Below are positions 1-10,419 of a stretch of DNA of 64,000 nt, in pieces. Position 1 is the stretch's first letter. Each line of letters opens with the position of its first letter. Made by a program: the position numbers and the translations under genes. The notes beneath the pieces were generated by a model. The model made no database searches. It was not told where the DNA came from and saw only the letters and a program-made list of their open reading frames with translations. Origin of the DNA: Tritrichomonas musculus (lineage: Eukaryota; Parabasalia; Tritrichomonadida; Tritrichomonadidae); NCBI GenBank assembly GCA_039105265.1, contig JAPFFF010000005.1, forward strand, positions 496,001 to 560,000, given 5' to 3'.

Positions 1-500
1 GAAAATGTTCCCTGATTAATTTATTTTTGTTACAATTAACATGAAAATGTTAAAATAACATACACATGACTTAAAACCGAAGAAAAAAAAAAAAATTATG
101 AATAATGTTTGAATAAATTTATAAATTGATATTTGATTTTTTTTATGGAAATTTTCAAATGGATATTTTTTACAGTAGAGTCAAAAAATAAGAAAACGTA
201 TTGATTAATTAAATGGCTACATTCAAAAAGTGATTTAAATTGTTTTTAATCGTCAAAATATTGAATAAAAATGTTCTTATTATTGAATTATTACTTGGTA
301 GCATCCCATTTTTTTTTGACGATTTTGCATTATTTTACTATACTGTAGTATAGATAGGTTTTGAATAAAATTTCAACTTTTTGAATTGACAATGTTCATT
401 TGCTTTGAAAAAATAATGAAAAAGTTAGCTGAATTATTGAATTTTTTTTTCCTTTTATTTTAATGGATTTTTTTGTCATTTTATTTGATTGGTGGCCCAA
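1..500. other. 5' intergenic stretch at window edge
   Basis: Very AT-rich with no open frame of note. It holds a small perfect hairpin (CTATAC-TGTA-GTATAG, 338-353) and ends in the probable promoter of the VPS9-like gene. Nothing else is seen. Confidence 0.6.
476..480 (+). promoter_or_regulatory. Inr-like element, VPS9-like gene
   Basis: TCATT matches the Trichomonas initiator TCA+1(C/T)(A/T). Its A is 23 bases before the ATG at 501, within the normal short 5' UTR range. It supports that ATG over the in-frame TTG at 489. Inferred from the T. vaginalis consensus. Confidence 0.4.
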
Positions 501-2480
501 ATGGACTTAAATGATTTTTCGATTTTTAATAAAACTTTCTTAAAATCAATTTATTCGAAATTTGGCTTCTTTAAAAGGCGCTATTCAATAACTACATTAT
601 TTTATATTTTAAATAAGGGAAACCATCAAAAGAAGCTTCCATTTTTATCAGTTGACAGTTTTTATGAGAGTGATACGATTTCAGATAAATTTATTATTAA
701 TAATTCGTGGAAATATAGTCAATTAAAATCAACATTGCAAATATTAAAAGAAAAACAGAATGAAAATTCAAATTTAACTGATATCATTACTTTTAGTATC
801 GTCCCTTCATTATTTTTATTTTTTATTGATGAACAAACATTTGACTCCTTTATTGATTTTATTAATGAATTATCACCAGAAAACGATCAAGCCGGATTTA
901 ATTTACAAGCATTATTATCACGATCATTATTTGTATCTCCTTTGTTTACAAGATTTACTCACCAAGTATTTTATCATTTATTGCAAACTTTCCCTTACAA
1001 TGAAATAACAACCTTTCAAGAGAGAGATAGCTATTTCATCGAAAAAGCTAAAAAATCAATTTTGGACCAAATAAAATCAAACTTAAATATTTTCCCTTCG
1101 TACATCTCAATATTTTTCCAAAAGTTCAACAACAAAGCCAGAATCAAAGAATTATTCAGATTATCATTCATTGAGCCATTTATCCAAAATCCAGCTCTAT
1201 TTATTGCTGTAGATCCATGGATTTTTGATATAAAACCTAAAAACGATATGATATCTCATTTTTTAAAAATCATTTTAACTGATATTGCTGATGAAATACT
1301 AGAAATGATCAATAGCAATGGCAATTTTTTTGATTCATTTGCATTTCATCAAGAACCATCAATATGTCGTCAAATCGTCACCTTTGGTTCCGTTTTTAAC
1401 AACATTGATCTAACAACTTTTCAATACATAGAATCCCCAGGAAAACCTTCCGATATCTATGACTTCATTAACGATAAAAGTCTTGATTCATATACGCTAT
1501 ATTATGGTCAATTTACAGAAGACCATTTACTCGTTGATGAAGGTGAAATTGACAAAATAAAAGGGACATTAAATGCTCATTTTTCACCATTCCAATATTA
1601 CTTTTTCAAAATAGATGATGAATTTTACCTTTTAAATTCACTTTTGACAAAGGAAGTAAAAGCTATCAAACAATCTGATACAGAAGAAGGACAAAATGAA
1701 GGTGAAAATGAAGAAATTAAGATTCCTGTAAAGGGACACTTGCTTGCCCAGAAGCCATACATCTACCTAGCAGAGCTGAAAGAGTATTCATCTCTATGCA
1801 GTAAGGGTAGCAAAGCATTCGTTGGCAGCCAAAACTGCAATTTAATTTTTGCTCATCGTTATCTTCAGAATTTTACCTTTAACAACTATTTAACAGAACG
1901 TAAAGATCTTTCTTGTTATGACATGATTATTTCTGATTTCCTTACGAACGACTTTGGAAATATTCTTCAAATGATGAAAAGCGGAGAAGGTTTTTCAAAA
2001 GAAGTACTCAATTTACTAAACGATAGAGAGTCATTTTTCAAACACAGCAATCAATTGAGAGATATTTTCTCAGATAGCAGTGATCCTTACGCAAAAATAT
2101 CACATATCAATCAATTGATATTATCAATCTTGACCAGCAACAATAAACAGGGCGGATTCACGATGGTAGAGTCCGAAAACATGATTCCTACATATCTGTT
2201 GCTGCTTTTATTCGCAAATCCTCCCCACTTGGTGTCAAACATCGTCTACTTTTTGGAGTTCTTTGATGATAAAATGTACAATTCAGGGGATCCATCAATC
2301 TCGTGCTTTATGTACATCCATGGTTCCTCGCAGTATTTTATGGACTTACTCAAGCGCTCACTCGATGGTGGCAGTGTCAATCTTGAAGGATTGAAGCGAA
2401 CAGAGGATGGCAGTGCGCCACCAAGCAGCAGGCCTCTTTCAAAGTTTATTCGAACACTGTTTAAGATTCATGACAAATAA
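501..2480 (+). CDS. VPS9-domain-like protein (probable Rab5-type GEF)
   Basis: Protein of 659 residues from ATG 501; an in-frame TTG twelve bases earlier is unlikely to be used. The last about 140 residues resemble a VPS9 fold. A helix with HINQLILSILTS is followed by ESENMIPTYLLLLLFANPP, NIVYFLEFFD and SCFMYIHGSSQYFMDLL, in the order of the VPS9 pattern (D-x-hhP-hhhhhhh...YhxxF...hxxAhxFh). The usual aspartate before the proline appears here as Glu/Asn. VPS9 domains activate Rab5-family GTPases on endosomes. The N-terminal about 350 residues are helical and unrecognised. A similar N-terminal texture (LSRSLFVSPLF, helical bundles) occurs in the 975-residue protein at 47.3-50.2 kb. Assignment is by pattern only; a RasGAP-like helical protein is the main alternative. 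Confidence 0.5.
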   Translation: MDLNDFSIFNKTFLKSIYSKFGFFKRRYSITTLFYILNKGNHQKKLPFLSVDSFYESDTISDKFIINNSWKYSQLKSTLQILKEKQNENSNLTDIITFSIVPSLFLFFIDEQTFDSFIDFINELSPENDQAGFNLQALLSRSLFVSPLFTRFTHQVFYHLLQTFPYNEITTFQERDSYFIEKAKKSILDQIKSNLNIFPSYISIFFQKFNNKARIKELFRLSFIEPFIQNPALFIAVDPWIFDIKPKNDMISHFLKIILTDIADEILEMINSNGNFFDSFAFHQEPSICRQIVTFGSVFNNIDLTTFQYIESPGKPSDIYDFINDKSLDSYTLYYGQFTEDHLLVDEGEIDKIKGTLNAHFSPFQYYFFKIDDEFYLLNSLLTKEVKAIKQSDTEEGQNEGENEEIKIPVKGHLLAQKPYIYLAELKEYSSLCSKGSKAFVGSQNCNLIFAHRYLQNFTFNNYLTERKDLSCYDMIISDFLTNDFGNILQMMKSGEGFSKEVLNLLNDRESFFKHSNQLRDIFSDSSDPYAKISHINQLILSILTSNNKQGGFTMVESENMIPTYLLLLLFANPPHLVSNIVYFLEFFDDKMYNSGDPSISCFMYIHGSSQYFMDLLKRSLDGGSVNLEGLKRTEDGSAPPSSRPLSKFIRTLFKIHDK

Positions 2481-3057
2481 TTGAACTTTTTTTTAATAAT
2501 TATAATGTTTGCTTAATGGTGATTTTTATCGATATCTTAAAATATCATAAAAACAAATTTTGTATATTTTTTTATTTTTTTGCATATCTTTAATTATAAA
2601 AACACTTTTTATTTTCTTTTTTGCTTCATCTTTCTTCTCTTTCTTCTTTGTAACGAAAAATGAAGTTTCATCAATATACATGTTGATTCTTCCCTAGTTT
2701 ATATACTCTGAGATTTGTTCTTCTAGGCTTGTTGATATTGTAGAGCAATTTTCAATCAAACTGCATCACTAATTGCCGTGATGAACGATAGTTACAATAT
2801 CATCATTTCCAGATAATTCACAAGAAAAGCATAAAAGTGGCTTTACTTGTCTAAATAATCGCTGTCAAGTAGCACATCATGCAAAAATTTTTGACGATTC
2901 AACTTGTTAAGAAATGATGCAAATAATTATCTTTTCAAAAAAAGCATTGAAAACGAGATTTCTCACCTTTTTACAAACTGTATTCTTCTGCGAGCAATTC
3001 AAAAATATTAATTTTTATAAAACAAAAACAAAAACAAAAACAAAAATAAAAAAAAAA
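2481..3057. other. intergenic stretch with possible decayed minus-strand coding
   Basis: Between the VPS9-like gene and the 3' end of the BspA-like gene. Minus-strand frames over about 2620-2930 give short protein-like runs (for example LNRQKFLHDVLLDSDYLDK and MYIDETSFF) broken by stops and frame changes, so a dead gene is possible, but I cannot name the family. An (AAAAAC)n microsatellite lies at about 3020-3050, just beyond the BspA stop. Confidence 0.3.
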
Positions 3058-5169
3058 TCAAGTAACCACTTCCGCATAGACGCACGTGAAGAACTGGAAA
3101 GACCGCAGCACGTCGCAGAACTCTTGCTTCAAAAGCATGACTTTCTTTGCATTTGGAAAAGACACAACGATCAGCGACTCGCACGAATTGAAGCAGAACT
3201 TTCCGAACGAGATGCAGTCATCGCACAAGAACTCAGCTGCGACGAGCTCCGTGCAGAGAGAGAAAGCCTCGTCTTCGATATAGGCCACTTTTTGAGGCAC
3301 AGACAAGCATTCAATCGACGAGTTATAAAAGGCGCTCTCGCCGATAGACTCCATTTTTGAATCCTCAGAAAAAGTGACTTTTTTCAGGCTCTCGCAGGCG
3401 AAAGCGCCGGAGCAGATCCGCTGCACGAAAGGAGGAACGAACGCCTCGACGATATCTCTAGAAGCGATAACGATATCCTCGCAAGTCCCGTCACTTTCAC
3501 CATCAGTTGACTTGCAGACGATTATTTTCCTCTCAAAATCGAGAAACGAAAATTTTTCGTTTTCCGGCGAAATTTCGATGTCGGCGAGATGCGGCGTGTG
3601 GCAGCACCAGTTCTCGCTCAGCTCGACCAGATGTGGCAGAATTGTAAACCTCTCAATCGAAACTCCTGAAAAAGCATACTCGCCGATAGATGTCAGATTT
3701 GAGCCCTCCTCAAAAAGTACTTCTTGGAGATAGCGGCACTTGAAGAACGCGTAATCATCGATCTTTTCGACACTCTTCGGAATCGTTATTTTCGCAATCA
3801 ACAAGAAGGAAAAGGCGCCGTTGCCAATCAGCTTCATTTCTGACAACGGCTCAAAGTTGACGGTTATCAGTTGCACGCATTTGTAGAACGCAAAATTGCC
3901 AATTTCTTTGGCACTTTTTGGTATCGTTAAAAATTGAATACATGAATATGAAAATGCATACTTTTCTATAGTTTCAAGTTCTGAACATTCTGAAAATTGT
4001 ATAGCATTCAATTTTGAACAACAATAAAATGTAAAGCTATCAATTTTTTTGACAGAGGGTGGGATCAAAAAGCTCTCAATTTTTGTAGAGGAAAATGCTT
4101 TCTTGCCAATGGTTTTTAGCTCCGAATTTTCAGCAAATTCAACCGTTTTTAGTTCTTCACAATCAATAAAGGCACAGTTACCTATTGTGTGAACATGTTT
4201 TGGAATGAATATTTGATTGATGTTTGTATTACAAAATGAATCTTTGCCAATAGTTTCGAGTTCGGAATTTGTGGGAATTTCAATCGATTCAAGTTTCTGA
4301 CAGTTTGAAAAAGCTTCTGAGGATATATGTTTAATAAATGGCGGGATTATTGCATGATAGATATCACGACTCGCAAAACTTAGAATATCATACACTTTCT
4401 CAGAGTTATTTGACTTACCAATGATGATTTTGTGATCGGGATCCAAATATTTGAAGTTTTTGTTTTCTGAACATAATCCAACATCTGTTAAATATTTTGT
4501 GTTGCAACACCATCCATCTTCTAATTCCTCAACATTAACTGGTATCGGCATTAATCGAAGTGTGGATGCAAAAAAAGCTTTTGCTGCAATTGAACGAAGT
4601 TGAGAATCTTCTGTAAAATAGAGTGTTGTTAATTTGTTGCAATTCGAAAAAGCATATGAATTAATATATTTAATAAACGATGGAATCGTACATTCTTCTA
4701 TGTCACGTCGTGCAAAAACAAGTGTTTCTTGGTCTTTAACAATTATTTTCTGGTCAATATATAAAAAATGATTATTAGCAGGAGAAATTTTTATTTTTGT
4801 TAAATTAGGAGTATTTTTACACCATCCTCTCTTAAGATTTTCAACACTAGATGGAATAAATAAACTTTCGATCTTAGAATTAGAAAATGCTGATCTTCCA
4901 AAAGTAGTTACAGCTGAATCAGAAGCAAATTCTACTGATTTAATGCAGCAATCTCTTTTAAATGAGTAAGGAGCAACTTCTGTAATAATAAATTCAGTTG
5001 AGTCATAAAAAACAGAACGAGGAATAAAAATATCTTGATTAACATTTGGCGAACTAATAATTTGAGCTGTGAATTCATCTTTGTCTAAAACAAAGTTAAA
5101 TTCACCAACATGCTCTTCTTGTATATTCGTTTTTTGAATCAGATTTTTTTTAAAATTTCCAAATTTTTT
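3058..5169 (-). CDS. BspA-like leucine-rich-repeat protein lacking an ATG at its open-frame start
   Basis: The frame is open for 703 codons from the in-frame stop at 5170-5172 to TGA at 3058. Throughout it reads as TpLRR/BspA repeats of about 23 residues, such as IPSSVKKIDSFTFYCCSKL, FSECSELETIEKYAFS and IPKSAKEIGNFAFYKC. BspA-like proteins form the largest surface-protein family of trichomonads and bind host or bacterial surfaces. No signal peptide or membrane helix is visible. The first in-frame ATG (4551) lies inside a repeat, with about 206 codons of good repeat sequence ahead of it. The true start is therefore lost, non-ATG, or carried on an unseen upstream exon; no splice signal was found. 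The C-terminal half (about 3060-3870) is clearly richer in G+C than the rest of the gene, which suggests a mosaic of two paralogues. Family is sure; functional state is not. Confidence 0.8.
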   Translation of the reverse strand, partial: KKFGNFKKNLIQKTNIQEEHVGEFNFVLDKDEFTAQIISSPNVNQDIFIPRSVFYDSTEFIITEVAPYSFKRDCCIKSVEFASDSAVTTFGRSAFSNSKIESLFIPSSVENLKRGWCKNTPNLTKIKISPANNHFLYIDQKIIVKDQETLVFARRDIEECTIPSFIKYINSYAFSNCNKLTTLYFTEDSQLRSIAAKAFFASTLRLMPIPVNVEELEDGWCCNTKYLTDVGLCSENKNFKYLDPDHKIIIGKSNNSEKVYDILSFASRDIYHAIIPPFIKHISSEAFSNCQKLESIEIPTNSELETIGKDSFCNTNINQIFIPKHVHTIGNCAFIDCEELKTVEFAENSELKTIGKKAFSSTKIESFLIPPSVKKIDSFTFYCCSKLNAIQFSECSELETIEKYAFSYSCIQFLTIPKSAKEIGNFAFYKCVQLITVNFEPLSEMKLIGNGAFSFLLIAKITIPKSVEKIDDYAFFKCRYLQEVLFEEGSNLTSIGEYAFSGVSIERFTILPHLVELSENWCCHTPHLADIEISPENEKFSFLDFERKIIVCKSTDGESDGTCEDIVIASRDIVEAFVPPFVQRICSGAFACESLKKVTFSEDSKMESIGESAFYNSSIECLSVPQKVAYIEDEAFSLCTELVAAEFLCDDCISFGKFCFNSCESLIVVSFPNAKKVMLLKQEFCDVLRSFQFFTCVYAEVVT

Positions 5170-5337
5170 TTAATAAAAAATTGTAGAGACTTCTATAATT
5201 TTTTTTAATTAAAATTAATAAAAAAGAATAGAAATTAACAAAACAAAAATTATGTTTTATTATATTGATAGGAAAGGAAGATAAACATAAAAAGTGATTT
5301 CAAAATCAAATTGATTGAAAATATTGAATTGATTGAT

Positions 5338-5342
5338 TCATT
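5338..5342 (+). promoter_or_regulatory. Inr-like element, PEMT-like gene
   Basis: TCATT fits the Trichomonas Inr, with its A 27 bases upstream of the ATG at 5367. Match to a short consensus only. Confidence 0.35.
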
Positions 5343-5366
5343 CAAATTATTTCAAATCCTTAACCA

Positions 5367-5852
5367 ATGATTTTTTCAATTCTCATTATTCCAGGCCTAA
5401 TAGCTTCAGCAATTCTTGATGGATGGGCTTGCCTATATCCTGAATCGTTTAAACAACAATTTAATCAGGATCAATTTATACAAATTATTATTACTTTGAA
5501 TATAATCATTTTCATTCTATATTTACTTCTTTGCATTAAATCCAAATTCAATTGGTCCGCTTGGTGGCTTTCACTTTTGCTTATGATTCCAGGATTATTT
5601 TTGGTTTCCTATTCAACTTATCTTCTTGGCCAAAAAGGTACATTTTATGGAATTGAACTTGGCACAGTTGAAAATCATAAAATCACTGAGTTTCCATTCA
5701 CAATAAGATTTCCACAGCTTAAGGGCTTGATTTTACTCATTTTTGGTATATGGTGTATATTTCAACCAACTTTTGAACTAACGTTTGTAACATGCGCCTA
5801 CGTTTTTATCATATTTATTCACATATTATTTGAAACCTATAAAACTAATTAA
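5367..5852 (+). CDS. phospholipid N-methyltransferase-like membrane protein (PEMT/isoprenylcysteine methyltransferase type)
   Basis: Small protein of 161 residues with about four membrane helices (near 2-18, 38-57, 65-85 and 120-155). Between the third and fourth helices it has FYGIELG...KITEFPF.IRFPQLKG, which matches the family pattern yyGI-lG...RvTgFPF-v-hPqY-G that carries the S-adenosylmethionine site. Members methylate phosphatidylethanolamine toward phosphatidylcholine, or related substrates, in the ER membrane. Human PEMT has 199 residues, so this is a short but plausible version. The histidine and tyrosine of the hPqY motif read RFPQLKG here, so activity is not assured. The next gene, a coiled-coil protein, converges on it 93 bases away. 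Confidence 0.5.
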   Translation: MIFSILIIPGLIASAILDGWACLYPESFKQQFNQDQFIQIIITLNIIIFILYLLLCIKSKFNWSAWWLSLLLMIPGLFLVSYSTYLLGQKGTFYGIELGTVENHKITEFPFTIRFPQLKGLILLIFGIWCIFQPTFELTFVTCAYVFIIFIHILFETYKTN

Positions 5853-5945
5853 ATATTAATATTTCTTTCCCATAAATAAACTTTCAAAATAACAAATATA
5901 TGAATATAATCAAATTTTTAAAATAAAAAAAAATAATGATAAGAA

Positions 5946-7613
5946 TTATGCCGTTGAAGACTCAATTTGATGTTTTTGGGCCTTGAGAGTTTCACATCTT
6001 TGTTCAGCAGCAGCAAGTTGTTGATGATATAATTCAAGCATTTTTGAAGCAGCCTCTTCTCTTAATTCCAATACTTTTAGTTTTGTTTCAAGTTCGCCTT
6101 TAGTAATATCTAATTCTTTTTCAGTTGTATCTAGTTCTTCTTCTTCGGCTTTTTGATTGAGTGCTTTTTGCCCAAGATCTCTTTCCATTTTAGTTAATTT
6201 CTCTCTTTCTTCTATTGCTGCTCTTTCGATCTGTTCAAGTAATTCTTTTTCACTTCCTGGTCCTTCTTGCAATCTTTTAATTGCATCTTGCTCTTCAGCT
6301 ATTTTCCTCTCTAATTCTTTATGATATTCTTGAAGTTCTGCCATTGTTTTTTGTAATTCTGAAGTTTTTCTAGATTCTGTTAGTCTTTGTTCAAGGTCAT
6401 TAACCATTTGTTTAGCATTAAGTAATTTATCATTCCAAAGCGCTAGCCATTTTTCTTGCTCAAGAATAACCGCTTCTCGTCGTTGATTAGCTGCTCTTTC
6501 AAGCCTTTCAAATCTTCTTTCAACAGCTGCTGCGTCTTCTTCATATTTTGTGAGAAAATCTTCAACTCTATCTTTGATTTTGAGACCTCTCTCTGATTGA
6601 GAACGATTTTGTCTAGATCTTTCGATTTCCATTTTCATTTGTCTTTCATTTTCTTCTGTAGCAAGTCTTGCAGCTTCTTCATCAGCAAGTCTCTGTTCTT
6701 GAAGTTTTTCCTCTTCACTCTTTAAATCATTTTCTTGTTGATCTAAACTTTCTTGCTCACGCTCAACATCTTCTCTACGTCTTCTAATTTGCTCTCTTTG
6801 ATCCAATAACTTTTTACGTTTTTCATCTCTAGCTGCTAAAGAAGACAAAATTTTTTGTTTCTTTTCTTCAGCAGCAATTCTTCTTTTCTCTAAAGCTGCA
6901 CGTTTTTCATTTGTCTCATCGATCTTTTTCTGATGTTCTTTTGCGGCGACTTCTAACTTAGATACTTCGCTTTCTCTCTTTTCTACTTCTTCTTGAAGAG
7001 ATGCAACGTGTTGTTTCAATTTTTCAACTTGAATATTTTTTTTCTTAGCTGACTGAATAAGAGAATCAACTTGCTTTGTTTGAAGTTCTAATTTACGAAG
7101 TGTTGCATTTTCTTCTTCAAGTTGCTCTTGCTGTTTTCGAAGCTCTTCAGTTTCTTTATTGATTTTATCGAATTCATCTTGCTTATCTTGAGCTTTTGCT
7201 TTTGTTTGATTAAATTCAACTTCAGCTAACTCGAGTTGCTTGTTTAAATCTTCTGTTGTTTTATCTAAGATTGATGTCTGTCTTTCGATTTCTGCAATTG
7301 TTTTTTTAATCATATCAATTTGATCCATTTTTTGTTCTTTTTCAACTACTATAGCCTCGAGAGCATTTAATTCAATTTCTTTTTCAACAAGTTTCTGTTT
7401 TTCTGAATCAAGAGCTTCAGAATCCTTTCTTAATTTTAGTTGTGCAAGTTGAAGCTTTTGTATTTCAAGCTGAAGGTTGTGCTCTCTTTGCTGAAGTTGA
7501 TCTAAAAATGGTGAACGACGAAGAGAAATAGCTGTTTGTTGTTGTGAAGGTGATCCATATGGATAAATTGTAGGCGATTGAAATTTCGAAATCGAAGGAG
7601 TAAGTTGGCTCAT
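5946..7613 (-). CDS. long coiled-coil protein, unrecognised
   Basis: Protein of 555 residues. A short S/Q/P-rich head (about 1-38) is followed by almost continuous heptad coiled coil to near the C terminus, rich in E, K, Q, R and L (for example ERDLGQKALNQKAEEEELDT). No globular domain, signal or membrane segment is seen. Proteins like this usually act as cytoskeletal or scaffold rods, but nothing here fixes a role. ATG at 7611-7613 is the first methionine. A GCGACCGTTTA element lies about 56 bases upstream, in reverse orientation to this gene. It converges with the PEMT-like gene. Confidence 0.8.
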   Translation of the reverse strand: MSQLTPSISKFQSPTIYPYGSPSQQQTAISLRRSPFLDQLQQREHNLQLEIQKLQLAQLKLRKDSEALDSEKQKLVEKEIELNALEAIVVEKEQKMDQIDMIKKTIAEIERQTSILDKTTEDLNKQLELAEVEFNQTKAKAQDKQDEFDKINKETEELRKQQEQLEEENATLRKLELQTKQVDSLIQSAKKKNIQVEKLKQHVASLQEEVEKRESEVSKLEVAAKEHQKKIDETNEKRAALEKRRIAAEEKKQKILSSLAARDEKRKKLLDQREQIRRRREDVEREQESLDQQENDLKSEEEKLQEQRLADEEAARLATEENERQMKMEIERSRQNRSQSERGLKIKDRVEDFLTKYEEDAAAVERRFERLERAANQRREAVILEQEKWLALWNDKLLNAKQMVNDLEQRLTESRKTSELQKTMAELQEYHKELERKIAEEQDAIKRLQEGPGSEKELLEQIERAAIEEREKLTKMERDLGQKALNQKAEEEELDTTEKELDITKGELETKLKVLELREEAASKMLELYHQQLAAAEQRCETLKAQKHQIESSTA

Positions 7614-7973
7614 TATATTTCAATATTTTTTAAAAATTTCTTTGATTTTAAAATCCGTGCGTTTAATTGCGACCGTTTAAAAAAGCTTAGTTAATTCCCA
7701 AAATTAATGACCAATTTATTTAATTTCATTTCCATTTCCATTATATTAACATGTATAAATCAATAAAAAGTTTTTTTTTTAAAAAAAAAAAAAATTCATT
7801 AATATGAATATGGTGTCTTCATACAACAATTTTTTTAAAAAAAGAATCTCACATAACAATCATTTTAACATTGACTAATGAAATAACTTTGTTTTAAAAG
7901 GAGTAAACAAATAATTTTTTTTAAATCAAATTTTATTAACAAAATTAAAGAAAGAAAGAAAATTATTAGCAAA
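7614..7973. other. intergenic between coiled-coil gene and TOR 3' end
   Basis: AT-rich spacer between two minus-strand genes. It contains GCGACCGTTTAA at 7669-7680, matching the M3 core-promoter consensus in plus orientation, and a T-run followed by an A-run near 7770-7794. No gene seen. Confidence 0.6.
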
Positions 7974-10383
7974 TCACCAAAATGGCTGCCATCCATGATA
8001 AAGCTTTGCCAAATTATAAGGATCTGTTGCCATTGAAATCAATCTATCAGCCTGTTCCTCTACAGATAGTACAACTCCTTGTTCGAAATCAGTTCCACGA
8101 AGTTTTTGTTTAATTCTTCTTCTTAATTCCATACTAGTTATCTGAGTATCTCTAGGATAGTCACCTGTGTAAACCTTGCCATCATCGAAAGCAGATAATG
8201 CGAAAGATGAGCTTGTACTTCTTTTCATTGAAGGAATTGAATCCATAAAGTTTTCCTTACTGAAAGATTTGCTAGTTTCCATTGATTCGTCCTGATCAGA
8301 TGGTACATGATCAGTCACTCCCGAGCCAATCTCATCAGGATCAATCAAAGGTTCATGTACGAATATAGAAAGGACCATCAATAACACGTTTCTATTCTCA
8401 CGAAGAATATTTGACATGTTAACGAAAGTTGTTCTAAAAGTGCCATGGATACCAGTAATTCCCATTGCCTTAATCATCATTCTTGTCAACCTGAATGGCA
8501 CAACTTCAGGCAAATAAGATCTTTTCATTGCACGTTCAAAACAATCACCAAAATCGATATGAACGATTTTTCCTGTATAACGATCAATTAGCAAATTAGA
8601 TGAATTACGATCACCCAATCCGATAATATAACCGACAATAGAAGTCATTGCTGTTGTTATTGCGAATGTTTCCGTCTGTTTATGCCAAACTTCAGCTGTT
8701 GGCGCTTTGATCCAGAAAAAGTTTGCAATATCAGTATCAGGAATTTCTCTGAAAATTTTCAGCATAATTTGCATTTTTTGTACAGGAAGAAGAATGTCAT
8801 AACGGTCGAAACTGTACTTACTAATAAGACCATATTCTTCAAGAGCATCTCTATTGTACAAGTTTCTGTACTGTTCAACAATCGATCTTAAAGTATCAGT
8901 TCCTGGAATCCATTCAACAAGTCCATGCTGTAACGATAAAGGAATAACATGAATTGTTTGAATTCGATTCGAACTGAAAGAACTTTCTTGTTGAATGATC
9001 GAATTAATCAACTTGAAGAATTGCATTATTCTTTCATCAAGACGAAGGTCTTCGTGTCCTTTCAACATGTATTGATAAAAGTTTCCATCATCGCCTTTAA
9101 TCACGACATCTTTAGGCTGCTGCTTGGACATGTAGACTCCAATTTGGCCGACAAAATACTCGATGCGAATGAGTGGCTTTGTCGGCTTATAAGTGCCCGG
9201 CACTGCAATATTGAATGAATTTTTCTGATCAAGTTCTTGCGAAATCGAAGAAAGCTGGATAAGTTGAATTCGATCAACTTCTTTAGCAAAAGCAGGTTCA
9301 TTATTTATGCACCAATTCTTCAACTCTTGAAGTGAAGGTTGATTAGATTTCACATAACTTGACAAGTTCGTGAAAGAGTCGTTATCTCTGGTAGTACCAC
9401 TACTCTCACTATTGGTATTATCGTCATCATCATCATCATCACTGGAACTGCCGATGTTGGAATCATCGATCATCTTATAATCATTTGCTTCATCAAACTT
9501 GCCGTATGTCTTCTCTTCTTGATGCTTTTTAAGGGCTCGTTGTTCGTCCTTGATTTTGGTCAAGATGCTGTTTAATTGGCCAATTTCTTTGTGGAACGCT
9601 TGAAGGAACTGTTCGTGCATCTGGCATTTAGGATTCTTTAAATCATGCGAAAATTCATTCAATAGCAAAAGTGCTTTCTCTGGAAGATTGTCTTTAAAGC
9701 ATGATTCGGCATCTTGCACTTTAAGTAAGGCAAGCTCATACCAAGTAACGGCTGCCAATAGAAGACTTCTTCGAATAAGAATAACTTCTTCATATAAAGA
9801 AGGATACAAATTGTGGAATTCTTCAAGAATGTGACTTGCTGCTTGTGACCTTCTGGTGTTGCGTGAATAGGTCAGAACAATGATGGAGAAAATAAAAGTG
9901 TGATAATGCTCTGGAAGAAGATTCATGATGATTTGATGGACCAAATTTCGGACATTTTGTGAAGGATGAGCAAGTTGGACTAATAATTGAGATGATGCTT
10001 CAAGTAAAAGTGATGGTGATATCTTTTCAAAAATATTGAAGATCTCAAATTGGTTCGCATGCTCAAAGAAAATGTTGAGAAGTTGAACAAGATCTGGAAA
10101 TGAAGGTGAAATTCGACAACATTGAATAAGTGCTTGAATTGCATTTGTTACATAATTCTCAACATTGTCTTCATCAAAGGAAATCATTGCTACATTCACT
10201 GAAGCCCATTTTCTTAACATATCTTCATTCAACTCTTCTGTTGTCAGATCTTTAACAACATGATATGGTAAGACAAGTGTCGTCTTTAATGATGAAAAAC
10301 GAGGAAGAAGAGGAGATGTTGAAGAAATTGGCGAATTTGGAGGTGAAGGTGATCCTGCTTTACTTTCACTAGTAGAACTAGTC

Positions 10384-10419
<36 letters not shown>

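Noticed and set aside
489-500. TTG at 489 as start of the VPS9-like gene (same case for TTG/GTG at 18914, 31765, 32981, 36185, 40720, 50414 and 63954)
   Set aside because: Trichomonads start at ATG. In each complete gene an ATG follows within 4-17 codons, and several have an Inr-like element between or just upstream; at 63954 the frame runs off the window.
2640-2720. MYIDETSFF-like minus-strand phrase resembling a transposase D-E motif
   Set aside because: Only one short phrase, followed by lysine/glutamate-rich sequence that does not continue any transposase family I know.
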